Shown: positions 32,147-40,363 of the stretch, piece by piece
Numbering within the stretch: position 1 is the stretch's first letter
Layout: the number at the start of each line of letters is the position of its first letter
NCBI GenBank assembly: GCA_900471925.1
Contig: UCGV01000032.1
Location: forward strand, 1-64,000
Direction of reading: 5' to 3'
Length of the DNA: 64,000 nt
Source of the DNA: Hyphomicrobiales bacterium
GTDB taxonomy: Bacteria; Pseudomonadota; Alphaproteobacteria; Rhizobiales; Rhizobiaceae
Translations under genes and position numbers: made by a program
Notes under the pieces: model-generated
The model's input: the letters and a program-made list of their open reading frames with translations, nothing else
What the model was told of the DNA's origin: nothing
The model's database searches: none

Positions 32147-33465
32147 CCACGAAACTCCTGCGCGGGCGCCTGCTCTCTTTTCGTCGCGCCCCGCTCAGCC
32201 TCGCCGATAGCGAGAGCTATTTCTATGAGGCGGATGGCGGCCTGCTGATCGAGGACGGCATCATCGCCGCTGTCGGCATCTACGCCGATATCAAGGCGAA
32301 CGCGCCTGCCGGGGTCGAGGAAGTCGATCATCGCCCACATCTCATCCTGCCAGGCCTGATCGACATGCACCTGCACTTCCCCCAGATGCAGGTGATCGCC
32401 TCCTATGCCGCCAATCTCCTGGAATGGCTCAATACCTACACATTCCCCGAGGAATGCCGTTTCGTCGAAAGTGCCCATGCCGAGAGGATCGCCACGCATT
32501 TCTACGACGAACTGATCCGCCACGGCACCACGACCGCTGTCGCATACTGCTCTGTCCACAAGACCTCGGCCGACGCCTTTTTCGCGGAAGCCATGCGCCG
32601 CAACATGCGCATGGTCGGCGGCAAGGTGATGATGGACCGCCATGCGCCGCAGGGCCTGCTCGACACGCCTGAGATGGGCTACGACGAAACCCGGCAGGTG
32701 ATTGACGACTGGCACGGCAAGGGCCGCAACCACGTCGCCATCACCCCGCGTTTCGCCATCACCTCTACACCCGCGCAAATGGAGGCGACGGCAACGCTTG
32801 CTCGCGAATTCCCCGACCTGCATATCCAGACGCACTTGTCGGAAAATCACGACGAGATCAAATTCACCTGCGAGCTCTATCCCGACGCGATCGACTATAC
32901 GGATATCTATGCACGCTACGGCCTGCTTGGCCCGAAAAGCCTCTTCGGCCACGCCATCCATCTCTCCGAGCGCGAAGCCGACGCCATGAGCGAGGCCGGC
33001 GCGGTCGCCGTCCATTGCCCGACGTCCAACCTCTTCCTCGGCTCCGGCCTCTTCCCGCTGAAGGCGCTTGCTCGACGCGAAAAGCCCGTCCGCATCGGCG
33101 TCGCCACCGATATCGGCGGCGGCTCCAGCTATTCCATGCTGCGCACGATGGACGAGGCCTACAAGATCCAGCAGCTTCTTGGCGAACGCTTGAACCCGCT
33201 GGACAGCTATTACTACATGACGCTCGGCAATGCCGAAGCACTTTCCCTTTCCGACAGGATCGGCACGCTGGATCCCGGCACCGACGCCGACCTCGTCGTT
33301 CTCAACGCCGCCGCGACACCGGCCATGGCACTGAAAATGGACGTCGTGAAGACGCTTCCGGAGGAACTGTTCCTCTTGCAGACGATGGGCGATGACCGTG
33401 CTGTGACCGAAACCTATGTGGCCGGCGTGGCGTTGAAGGCCAAGCTTTCCGAACCTGCCGCCTGA
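32143..33465 (+). CDS. guaD: Guanine deaminase
   Basis: A 440-residue amidohydrolase that converts guanine to xanthine and ammonia. Metal ligands are visible in PGLIDMHLHFPQMQ (HxH after strand 1), FPDLHIQTHLSEN, LFGHAIHLSE and VGVATDIGGGSSYSM. PEECRF and RHGTTTA are typical of GuaD. It overlaps puuD by 4 bp (ATGA). The product feeds XdhAB, whose product feeds PuuD, so the co-translated pair sits on both sides of xanthine dehydrogenase in the pathway. Confidence 0.95.
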   Translation: MTTKLLRGRLLSFRRAPLSLADSESYFYEADGGLLIEDGIIAAVGIYADIKANAPAGVEEVDHRPHLILPGLIDMHLHFPQMQVIASYAANLLEWLNTYTFPEECRFVESAHAERIATHFYDELIRHGTTTAVAYCSVHKTSADAFFAEAMRRNMRMVGGKVMMDRHAPQGLLDTPEMGYDETRQVIDDWHGKGRNHVAITPRFAITSTPAQMEATATLAREFPDLHIQTHLSENHDEIKFTCELYPDAIDYTDIYARYGLLGPKSLFGHAIHLSEREADAMSEAGAVAVHCPTSNLFLGSGLFPLKALARREKPVRIGVATDIGGGSSYSMLRTMDEAYKIQQLLGERLNPLDSYYYMTLGNAEALSLSDRIGTLDPGTDADLVVLNAAATPAMALKMDVVKTLPEELFLLQTMGDDRAVTETYVAGVALKAKLSEPAA

Positions 33466-33549
33466 TATAAAACAGCCCTGAAATCAAATGGCAAAGCGCC
33501 GAAAAAGCATGCTACACGAGAGAACCATCCAGATGTGAAGGTTCTCTTC

Positions 33550-34692
33550 ATGACCAAGCCGCTGACCATTGCCGATCTCAAGAAAATGGCCCAGCGCCGC
33601 GTGCCGAAGATGTTCTTCGACTATGCGGATTCCGGTGCCTGGACGGAATCCACTTATGCGGCCAACGAGGCCGATTTCCACGATATCAAGCTGCGCCAGC
33701 GCGTACTGGTCGACATGACCAACCGCACGCTCGAGACGACAATGATCGGCCAGAAGGTCTCCATGCCGGTGGCACTTGCTCCTACCGGCATGACCGGCAT
33801 GCAGCATGCCGATGGCGAGATGCTGGCGGCTCGCGCGGCGGAAGAATTCGGTGTGCCCTTCACGCTCTCGACCATGAGCATCTGCTCGATCGAGGATGTC
33901 GCCTCGGTCACCACGAAGCCTTTCTGGTTCCAGCTCTATGTGATGCGCGACAGGGGTTTCGTGGTTGATCTCATCAACCGCGCCAAGGCCGCCAAATGCT
34001 CCGCGCTGGTACTGACCGCAGACCTCCAGATCATCGGCCAGCGCCACAAGGATCTGCGCAACGGCCTCTCGGCGCCGCCGAAATTCACGCCGAAACATCT
34101 CTGGCAGATGGCAACTCGCCCCTCATGGTGCATGGAGATGTTGAAGACGAAGCGTCGCAACTTCGGCAACATCCTCGGCCACGCCAAGGGCCTCGACGAC
34201 CTTCCCTCGATCACGACCTTCGCGAACGAACAATTCGACCCGCAGCTATCGTGGAAAGATGTCGCCTGGATCAGGGAACAGTGGGGCGGTCCGCTGATCA
34301 TCAAGGGCATTCTCGATGTCGAGGATGCGAGGCAGGCAGCAGAGACCGGCGCTGACGCCATCATCGTCTCCAACCACGGCGGCCGCCAGCTCGATGGCGC
34401 ACCGTCCACGATCAGCATGCTGCCGAGGATCGTCGATGCCGTCGGCGACCGTCTCGAAGTGCATATCGATGGTGGTATCCGCTCCGGGCAGGATGTTCTG
34501 AAAGCCGTGGCCCTCGGCGCGCGCGGCACCTATATCGGCCGCCCCTTCCTCTATGGCCTCGGCGCCATGGGCAAGGCGGGTGTCACGCTGGCGCTCGAGA
34601 TCATCCGCAAGGAGATGGATGTCACCATGGCGCTCTGCGGCAAGCGCGACATCAAGGATATCGATTCCTCGATCATATCAGGACGTCAGTAA
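33550..34692 (+). CDS. lldD: FMN-dependent alpha-hydroxy-acid dehydrogenase (L-lactate type)
   Basis: A 380-residue flavoenzyme of the L-lactate dehydrogenase, glycolate oxidase and mandelate dehydrogenase family. MFFDYADSGAWTE opens the family fold, TADLQIIGQRHKDLRNGL is the substrate loop, and VSNHGGRQLDGAPSTI holds the catalytic His/Arg; GGIRSG and ALGARGTYIGRPFLYGL bind FMN. It oxidises a 2-hydroxy acid to the keto acid. Lactate is the first choice, but next to purine genes that end in glyoxylate, glycolate is worth considering. The ATG at 33550 is used; 1 base separates its stop from the convergent phosphoesterase gene. Confidence 0.85.
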   Translation: MTKPLTIADLKKMAQRRVPKMFFDYADSGAWTESTYAANEADFHDIKLRQRVLVDMTNRTLETTMIGQKVSMPVALAPTGMTGMQHADGEMLAARAAEEFGVPFTLSTMSICSIEDVASVTTKPFWFQLYVMRDRGFVVDLINRAKAAKCSALVLTADLQIIGQRHKDLRNGLSAPPKFTPKHLWQMATRPSWCMEMLKTKRRNFGNILGHAKGLDDLPSITTFANEQFDPQLSWKDVAWIREQWGGPLIIKGILDVEDARQAAETGADAIIVSNHGGRQLDGAPSTISMLPRIVDAVGDRLEVHIDGGIRSGQDVLKAVALGARGTYIGRPFLYGLGAMGKAGVTLALEIIRKEMDVTMALCGKRDIKDIDSSIISGRQ

Positions 34693-34693
34693 G

Positions 34694-35434
34694 TCAGGAA
34701 ACGCGGCCCGTCGCGAGTGCCGCTGCCCATTCTGGTCGGCTATTGGCCTTTGCCAGCGCCGACATCGCCATGTTGTCGTAGCGGACATTGCGGAACTGCG
34801 CCGTCCAACCCGCCGACGTTTTTTCCAGCACCGCATAGCTCGCCATCGCATGGCCGGTTTCGACCTTGTGCGGATAGGGATTGTCGTCCTCATAGCCTGG
34901 GCAGCCGACGCTGCCGGGATTGACGATGAGGCGACCGCCGGAAAGGGACACCATGCGCGGAATATGCGTGTGGCCGCAGAGGATCAGCGGCGCATCGATA
35001 TTCCCCACCAGCGCTTCGATTTCCGCCTGCGGCCGCAAGACGACGCTGCCATCGGCAGTGGCCATATCCAGCCAGTAGAGATTATCGTCGGCAGGCGTCG
35101 CATGGCAGAGATAAACCTCGTTCCGATAGATCAGATCGACCGGCAGTGCCCGCAGCCAGTCGAGATGGGCGCCGCCAAGTTGCGCATAGGCGGCAGCATC
35201 CGAAAGATGCATGTCTTCGGGCCGCTGCTCGATCAGATAGCGGTCGTGATTGCCGCGCACTGTCGGAATGGCAAGCGGTAGCAGCCGATCCGCCACCTTG
35301 CCTGCCTCCAGCGGGCCGCTGAAACAATCGCCGAGATTGACGATATCCGTAATGCCCTGTGTTGCGATATCCGCAAGCACAGCTTCCAGAGCGAAATCGT
35401 TTCCGTGAATATCGGCAATGGCAGCGAAGCGCAT
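34694..35434 (-). CDS. Metallophosphoesterase (calcineurin-like)
   Basis: A 246-residue metal-dependent phosphoesterase of the YfcE/MJ0936-like group. Metal motifs are all present: AIADIHGND (DxH), NLGDCFSGP (GD), VRGNHDRY (GNHD), LCHATP and CGHTHIPR (GHTH). The substrate is a small phosphodiester or nucleotide, not determined. It is the last gene of the minus-strand purine operon, starting 1 base after the uraH stop, so it is probably co-transcribed with it. Confidence 0.88.
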   Translation of the reverse strand: MRFAAIADIHGNDFALEAVLADIATQGITDIVNLGDCFSGPLEAGKVADRLLPLAIPTVRGNHDRYLIEQRPEDMHLSDAAAYAQLGGAHLDWLRALPVDLIYRNEVYLCHATPADDNLYWLDMATADGSVVLRPQAEIEALVGNIDAPLILCGHTHIPRMVSLSGGRLIVNPGSVGCPGYEDDNPYPHKVETGHAMASYAVLEKTSAGWTAQFRNVRYDNMAMSALAKANSRPEWAAALATGRVS

Positions 35435-35435
35435 G

Positions 35436-35792
35436 TCAGCTGCCGCGATAGGTGGAATAGCCGTAAGGCGAGATTAGCAACGGCACATGATAATGCGCCG
35501 ACGTATCGGCAATGCCGAAGCGGATCGGCACGAGATCGAGGAAGGCGGGATGCGGCAGCGGCGCGCCCATTGCCCGGAGATAATCACCGGCATGAAAGAG
35601 CAATTCATAGCTCCCGACACGAAAGCTCTCGCCGATCAGGATCGGCCCGCCATCGACACGCCCATCCGCATTGGTCTCGACGGTCTTCAGATGATGGCGG
35701 AGCTCACCATCGATATGAAAGAGATCGATCCTCAATCCTTCAGCCGGCTTGCCGAGAGCCGTGTCGAGAACATGGGTGGTCAGTCCGGTCAT
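35436..35792 (-). CDS. uraH: 5-Hydroxyisourate hydrolase
   Basis: A 118-residue transthyretin-like enzyme that opens 5-hydroxyisourate to OHCU. Family markers are LTTHVLDTALGKPAEGL at the start, with the active-site His, and the C-terminal YRGS that all true hydrolases carry, preceded by HYHVPLLISPYGYSTYRGS. It acts between PuuD and UraD. It overlaps allA by 4 bp and is followed at once by the phosphoesterase gene. Confidence 0.96.
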   Translation of the reverse strand: MTGLTTHVLDTALGKPAEGLRIDLFHIDGELRHHLKTVETNADGRVDGGPILIGESFRVGSYELLFHAGDYLRAMGAPLPHPAFLDLVPIRFGIADTSAHYHVPLLISPYGYSTYRGS

Positions 35793-36289
35793 AGCTCTGG
35801 CTCTCTGATGATGAAGGGGCTGTCGAAGAAGAATTCTTCCAGATTGTTGCCCGGCCCGTCACGATCGACAACGAGAAAATCACTCGGTTCACCGAGCGCC
35901 ATCAGCGGATGATGCCAGACATTGCACCGGTAATTCACGCCCTGATCGCCGCGCGCCAGAAAGGCCTGGGGACGACCCGGACGCCCACCTTCATCCTCCG
36001 AAACGACGACGAGGAAAGGCCGGCTCGAGATCGGCGAGAAGCTCTGGCTGCCGAACGGATGCCGCTCCATCATGCCGACGTCATAGGGGAAAGCACGCGG
36101 CTGTCCACGAAAGAGATTGATGATGACGCGCGCGCCCTCGCCCACCACTTCGGGAGCAGCAAGCGCATGAAACCGATAGGTATTGCCGCCGTTTATATAG
36201 CGCATGGCTGCCGGATCGGCTTCGATCACCTCGCCGAAGGGCGCAAAAGTGGATTTCGTCAGCGGCTGTATTTCGAGATATTGGGACAC
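35789..36289 (-). CDS. allA: Ureidoglycolate lyase
   Basis: A 166-residue cupin-like enzyme that cleaves ureidoglycolate to glyoxylate and urea. The conserved stretches are FGEVIEADPA, NGGNTYRFHALA, INLFRGQPRAFPYDVGMMERHPFGSQ and YRCNVWHHPLMAL. The start is a GTG at 36289 (MSQYLEIQPL), because AGGGTGA lies just upstream in the end of hepT; ATG choices further up would run into hepT. Only 4 bases separate it from the hepT stop. It is the last step of the pathway seen in this island. Confidence 0.9.
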   Translation of the reverse strand: MSQYLEIQPLTKSTFAPFGEVIEADPAAMRYINGGNTYRFHALAAPEVVGEGARVIINLFRGQPRAFPYDVGMMERHPFGSQSFSPISSRPFLVVVSEDEGGRPGRPQAFLARGDQGVNYRCNVWHHPLMALGEPSDFLVVDRDGPGNNLEEFFFDSPFIIREPEL

Positions 36290-36293
36290 GATG

Positions 36294-36656
36294 TTATTCA
36301 CCCTGAACGCGCCAGTGGCGAACATTTTCAAGCTGGGAAACAAGGGCCGGTAGATCGGTTCTCACCGTCTGCCAGATGACGGGCAATTCTGCCCGATAGT
36401 AGTCGTGAACGATCAGGTTTCGCATCCCCTTGATCCGGGTCCACGGAATTTCCTGATGATCCTGGACAAAGCCGGGGTCGCCGGCCGAAATACGCGCCGC
36501 CGCTTCGCCGAGCAGAACCAGCGACATCGTCACCGCCAACTGGGTGCGAATATCGCGGAGAAACTGTTCCTGGCTCATGCCCTCTGTCAGGTCGAAGGCC
36601 TGCTGCGCAGCCTCCTGCATGCGATCCACGTGTTCAAGAAGGCGCTCACGGCTCAT
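36294..36656 (-). CDS. hepT: HepT-like HEPN toxin
   Basis: A 120-residue all-helical HEPN protein (DUF86). The ribonuclease motif Rx4HxY is intact: Arg79, His84 and Tyr86 in RNLIVHDYY. In the HepT/MntA systems this toxin cuts RNA, and the antitoxin MntA silences it by adding AMP to the tyrosine. It follows the mntA gene with a 4-bp overlap and is followed 4 bases later by allA. Its place within a purine operon is unusual. Confidence 0.9.
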   Translation of the reverse strand: MSRERLLEHVDRMQEAAQQAFDLTEGMSQEQFLRDIRTQLAVTMSLVLLGEAAARISAGDPGFVQDHQEIPWTRIKGMRNLIVHDYYRAELPVIWQTVRTDLPALVSQLENVRHWRVQGE

Positions 36657-36943
36657 ATGGCAGAGGCTTCCGATAGAACACGATGCTTGATGCGCTCCGG
36701 CAATCCGCCTGAAGTAACCAGATCCACCTTAACCCCCAGAATCTTCTGCAATTCTTCCAGCAGCCCGCCAAGATCGAACAGCGACGTGCCGGGCAGCGTA
36801 TCGACCAGAATATCGAGATCGCTATCCGGCCGGTCCTCGCCACGGGCGACGGAACCGAAGACACGCGGGTTCGCCGCGTTGAAGCGTTTGGTGGCTTCGC
36901 GGATCGCCTGCCTGTTCTTCTCCAGCACTTCCGACGGTCTCAT
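36653..36943 (-). CDS. mntA: MntA-like minimal nucleotidyltransferase antitoxin
   Basis: A 96-residue protein with the minimal nucleotidyltransferase fold. GSVARG (30-35) and SDLD (41-44) make the catalytic motif GSxxRGx..SDxD, and a third acidic residue follows in VKVDLVTSG. It pairs with the overlapping HEPN gene as a type VII toxin-antitoxin module in which MntA AMPylates HepT. Antitoxin first and toxin second, with a 4-bp overlap, is the usual order. Confidence 0.9.
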   Translation of the reverse strand: MRPSEVLEKNRQAIREATKRFNAANPRVFGSVARGEDRPDSDLDILVDTLPGTSLFDLGGLLEELQKILGVKVDLVTSGGLPERIKHRVLSEASAI

Positions 36944-37000
36944 CGCGGCATCACTCCTGATGCCGCGAATATAAGGGACGCCACTGAAAGAGGAAAGAAC

Positions 37001-38023
37001 TCAAGCCTTCACCCCGAAGAGCCTCAGACGCATCGTGCCTCCGTCAGGATGCATGGCATAGCGCACATGCGTGATCGGTCCGATATCGGCAATCACGTCG
37101 CTGCCATATTCATGGATATGGTCCATCTGCAATTTGCTGCGCGGCAGGATGGGCTTCCAGTTTTCAGACGCCGCGATATCGGCCTCCGACAGCGTATCGC
37201 CGAGATCAGGCAGATAGGCAGCGAACAGCTCGCATGTGTCGGGGAAATTGCCCTTGTAGAAGGCGGTATCGACGATCACGCGCTTGATCGTGCCGGCATG
37301 GCCGAGACGGATGATCGCCCAGTCGTGACCGGGGCCACGGCGGCGCTTGGTTTCCCAGCCGTCACCCATGTTGAGACCGCGGCCGGGGCCGAGCAGCTTG
37401 TCCGGATGGCCGTAATGCGCATCCGACCAGGCAAGCGCCTTCGCGCCGTTGAAGATGTAGGCGAGGTCGACTTCCTCGCCGGCTCCGACCTTCGACCAGT
37501 CGAAATAGGCCGAACCATAAACGCGCAAACGCGCCACGCCACCATCCGGATAAATATGCAGGCGAAGATGCGTCCAGATCTTCTGCTTGTCGGCATTTTC
37601 GAAGAAATGGTGAGCGCTGGAGCCGAGCGGCGACTTCGCCAGGATTTCCGTCCAGACAGTCGCATCATCAGGATCGCCGCTTTCCACGAAAGCAGCCTCG
37701 ATCGAGCAATGCGGCGGATAGTTGCCGGTGAAATAACTGGTATCGACATCGAAGCCGAAGATGCGGCCGGGCATGGCAAGCTTCACGATCGCCCAGTCAT
37801 GGCCGGGCACGCGCTTGCGGCGGCTTTCCCAGCCGTCCATGTACTTGCCGTTATCGTCGTAAAGGTCGGGATCGAAGCTTGCCGGCACGTCCTGCAACAT
37901 GCGCTCCAGCGGTGCGAAGAATTCGTCCGTGGCGTAGAGCCCCTTGGCGCCGAGGCGGGCCGAGGCAAGATTGATGGCGCCCGTGGCAAAAGCTGGCAGG
38001 CTGGTATCGGTCGTATCGGTCAT
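37001..38023 (-). CDS. alc: Allantoicase
   Basis: A 340-residue enzyme that hydrolyses allantoate to ureidoglycolate and urea. It shows the expected two homologous jelly-roll halves: DGWESRRKRVPGHDWAIVKL in the first and GDGWETKRRRGPGHDWAIIRL in the second, each followed by VDT-type motifs (GFDVDTSYFTGNYPP; VIVDTAFYKGNFPD). It starts 1 base after the uraD stop, hence the same operon. 57 bp separate its end from mntA. Confidence 0.96.
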   Translation of the reverse strand: MTDTTDTSLPAFATGAINLASARLGAKGLYATDEFFAPLERMLQDVPASFDPDLYDDNGKYMDGWESRRKRVPGHDWAIVKLAMPGRIFGFDVDTSYFTGNYPPHCSIEAAFVESGDPDDATVWTEILAKSPLGSSAHHFFENADKQKIWTHLRLHIYPDGGVARLRVYGSAYFDWSKVGAGEEVDLAYIFNGAKALAWSDAHYGHPDKLLGPGRGLNMGDGWETKRRRGPGHDWAIIRLGHAGTIKRVIVDTAFYKGNFPDTCELFAAYLPDLGDTLSEADIAASENWKPILPRSKLQMDHIHEYGSDVIADIGPITHVRYAMHPDGGTMRLRLFGVKA

Positions 38024-38521
38024 TCAGGTCTCCGGAAGCATGGATGTCAGGCGCAGCAGTGCGATCTTTTCGACCTGCGCTGCGGCAGTCACGAATTCTT
38101 CGTCACTGGTATTGTTGATCCGCTTTTCGAAAGCGGTAAGGATATCGTCCTTGTTCAGCCCCTTCACCGCGATGATGAAGGGAAAGCCGAATTTTTGCAT
38201 ATAGGCGGAATTAAGCTCGGTGAAACGTGCGTGTTCTTCGGGGCTCAGCCGGTCGAGGCCAGCGCCGGCCTGTTCCTTCCTGCTGTCTTCGGTCAATTCG
38301 CCCGCAATCGCCAACCGCCCGGCAAGATCGGGATGGGCACGCAGCACGCCAAGACGCTCCGCCTTGCTCGCGGCACGGAAAATGGCGACGAGTTCCGTAT
38401 GCACGCGGTCTACGGTCAGCTTTTCGCCGACGAAGCCATCGTCATAGGCACGCTCGGCGATAAAGGGCGAATGCTCGAAGACACCGCCGAAGCGGGACAC
38501 GAATTCCTCACGCGAAATCAT
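38024..38521 (-). CDS. uraD: OHCU decarboxylase
   Basis: A 165-residue all-helical enzyme that decarboxylates OHCU to S-allantoin. FEHSPFIAERAYD, the catalytic His in RAHPDLAG, and GLDRLSPEEHARFTELNSAYMQKFGFPFIIAV are diagnostic. The start ATG overlaps the puuE stop (TGATG), so it is translationally coupled. The same frame remains open far upstream through puuE, but that part is only a shadow. Confidence 0.96.
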   Translation of the reverse strand: MISREEFVSRFGGVFEHSPFIAERAYDDGFVGEKLTVDRVHTELVAIFRAASKAERLGVLRAHPDLAGRLAIAGELTEDSRKEQAGAGLDRLSPEEHARFTELNSAYMQKFGFPFIIAVKGLNKDDILTAFEKRINNTSDEEFVTAAAQVEKIALLRLTSMLPET

Positions 38522-39444
38522 CAGATCGTTTCCGGCTTGTGGTTCGCATGCCAATGCTTTGCAATCTCGAGACGGCGCGGGATCCACACCTTGTCGTGCT
38601 TCAGCACATATTCCATGAAGCGCTTGAGCGACGCGATACGCCCCGGCCGGCCGACAAGACGGCAATGCAGGCCGACGGACATCATCTTCGGGCTGCCGTC
38701 CTTGCCTTCCTCGTAGAGCGTATCGAACGCATCCTTGAGATAGGTGAAGAACTGGTCGCCCGAATTGAAGCCCTGCGGTGTCGCAAAGCGCATGTCGTTG
38801 GTATCGAGCGTATAGGGGATGATGAGAAAAGGCTTCTCGTCGATGCCCTTCACCCAGAAGGGCAGATCGTCTGCATAAGAGTCGGACGAATACAGGAAAC
38901 CACCCTCCTCCTGCACCAGCCGCAACGTATTGTCGGAAGGCTTGCCCTGGTACATGCCGTAGGGCCGCTCGCCGGTCAGCTCGGTATGCAGGCGCACGGC
39001 CTCCTGAATGTGCTTGCGCTCCAGATCCTCTGGAAAATCCTTGTATTCCAGCCAGCGATAGCCGTGGCTGGCAATCTCCCAGCCGGCTTCCTTCATGGCC
39101 GCGACAGCTTCCGGATTGCGCGCCATGGCAAGCGTTACGCCATAAACAGTCGCCTGAACCTTGAGATCGGTGAAGAGACGCCAGAGCCGCCAAAAACCGG
39201 CCCGAGAGCCGTATTCGTAAATCGACTCCATGTTGAGATTGCGCTGGTTCGGCCAGGGCTGCGCGCCAACGATTTCCGACAGCAGGTTTTCCGAAGCCGG
39301 ATCGCCGTCGAGGATGGAGCTTTCGCCACCCTCTTCGTAGTTGATGACGAACTGCACTGCGACGCGTGCCTCGCCGGGCCATTTCGGGTCGGGCGTCGTG
39401 CGCCCATAGCCGACAAGATTGCGCGGATAGGTCTCGGATACCAT
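38521..39444 (-). CDS. puuE: Allantoinase PuuE
   Basis: A 307-residue metal-independent allantoinase of the polysaccharide-deacetylase fold, unlike the amidohydrolase AllB. It opens allantoin to allantoate. Landmarks: NLVGYGRTTPDPKWPG, VQFVINYEEGGE, YEYGSRAGFWRL and IASHGYRWLEYKD. ATG 39444 has AAGGTGA 5 bases upstream and gives the usual length; the ATG at 39486 adds 14 residues. It is the first clear catabolic gene of the minus-strand operon. Confidence 0.93.
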   Translation of the reverse strand: MVSETYPRNLVGYGRTTPDPKWPGEARVAVQFVINYEEGGESSILDGDPASENLLSEIVGAQPWPNQRNLNMESIYEYGSRAGFWRLWRLFTDLKVQATVYGVTLAMARNPEAVAAMKEAGWEIASHGYRWLEYKDFPEDLERKHIQEAVRLHTELTGERPYGMYQGKPSDNTLRLVQEEGGFLYSSDSYADDLPFWVKGIDEKPFLIIPYTLDTNDMRFATPQGFNSGDQFFTYLKDAFDTLYEEGKDGSPKMMSVGLHCRLVGRPGRIASLKRFMEYVLKHDKVWIPRRLEIAKHWHANHKPETI

Positions 39445-39530
39445 CAAATCACCTTCTGAAAAGACAGGCGAAACGGTAGCATCCATCGACGGAATGTCGA
39501 GCCGTAAAAGTGCCTAATCGGTCTTGTGCC

Positions 39531-40238
39531 TCAGGCGATCTTGCGTGCGCTCACCTTGCCCATCGGATGCAACGAATGCACCCGGAACGGCCCGCCAGTC
39601 CCTTCCTCGATCATCAGCGCGACGTTCGAGACCGTTACCGGCTCGATCAGCACAGGTTCGAAGAGTGACCGCAGCGCCGGCTCTATGCGCGGCATATCCA
39701 CGGCATTGACCGGACCCGTCACTGGCATGTGGAAGCGGAATTCGTCCATCACATAGGGGTTGCCCCAGCGATGCAGGTTGGCAAACTGCGCGGCCGATAG
39801 ACCATCCGGATCGCTGCGCTCGATATCGGCCTCGCTGAGCGGGGCGCGGAACCGGTCAAATTCCTGGACGATCGCGGATGAGAGATAGTGGACCTGATCG
39901 CAGGGGCGAACCGGGGACAGGCTATAGAAGGTGCCGAGGCGCGCAACTTCCAGGCGCGGAATCTGGAAGGGCGAAAGCGTTCCGCAAAAGCGCATCAGAT
40001 CGCGCAGCAGTTGCGATTCGGACACCTCGGACGAGAGGTGGAACGGGGCCTTCAGCACGCCGTGAAACCCGTAGCGACGCGGCACTGCCGTATGAAAGGC
40101 GATCTCGTGGATGCCGAGACCGCGGATTGCCGGCGGCTCGACCATATCGCCTGAAAATACGTTGCGGCCAAGCCAATTGGCCGCCACATGCGAGAGCGGA
40201 TCGCTCGCGGGGGGCGTGAAGCAAATGGCATAGCGCAT
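39531..40238 (-). CDS. DUF1045 protein (2H phosphoesterase-like)
   Basis: A 235-residue protein of the DUF1045 family, usually found near phosphonate utilisation genes and thought to be a 2H phosphoesterase related to the cyclic phosphodiesterases. MRYAICFTPPASDPL opens the family and RYGFHGVLKAPFHL and EFRFHMPVTGPV are the two H-motif regions. No phosphonate gene is nearby, so its role beside the purine operon is unclear. GGAGG precedes the ATG with good spacing. Its leader contains a 9-bp hairpin. Confidence 0.8.
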   Translation of the reverse strand: MRYAICFTPPASDPLSHVAANWLGRNVFSGDMVEPPAIRGLGIHEIAFHTAVPRRYGFHGVLKAPFHLSSEVSESQLLRDLMRFCGTLSPFQIPRLEVARLGTFYSLSPVRPCDQVHYLSSAIVQEFDRFRAPLSEADIERSDPDGLSAAQFANLHRWGNPYVMDEFRFHMPVTGPVNAVDMPRIEPALRSLFEPVLIEPVTVSNVALMIEEGTGGPFRVHSLHPMGKVSARKIA

Positions 40239-40262
40239 GCGATTTCCTCCATCGGATGGAAT

Positions 40263-40286
40263 GAGCGCGGATCAGGTTCCGCGCTC
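40263..40286. other. Hairpin in leader of DUF1045 gene
   Basis: GAGCGCGGA (40263-40271) pairs perfectly with TCCGCGCTC (40278-40286) around a 6-base loop, 25 bases upstream of the DUF1045 start. It may be a terminator for the upstream oxidoreductase gene or a leader structure; no T-run is present. Confidence 0.5.
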
Positions 40287-40346
40287 TCGATGCGCAAGCA
40301 GATAGGTGATTTGCATGACAGAATAACGAAGAAGGCAAGCTTCTAA

Positions 40347-40363
40347 TTCACGTTTAACGTGAA
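40347..40363. promoter_or_regulatory. 17-bp palindrome overlapping a stop codon
   Basis: TTCACGTT (40347-40354), one T, AACGTGAA (40356-40363) is a perfect palindrome. It includes the TAA of the upstream oxidoreductase gene and lies 109 bp before DUF1045. The form is that of an operator for a dimeric regulator. No regulator here is obviously linked. Confidence 0.45.

Noticed and set aside
37049..38716. 555-codon frame antisense to alc, uraD and puuE
   Set aside because: Covers three well-identified genes on the opposite strand, shows no protein family and no ribosome site.
38522..39382. Upstream extension of the uraD frame by 287 codons
   Set aside because: The frame is stop-free but overlaps puuE in another frame; UraD family length and the coupled TGATG start fix the start at 38521.
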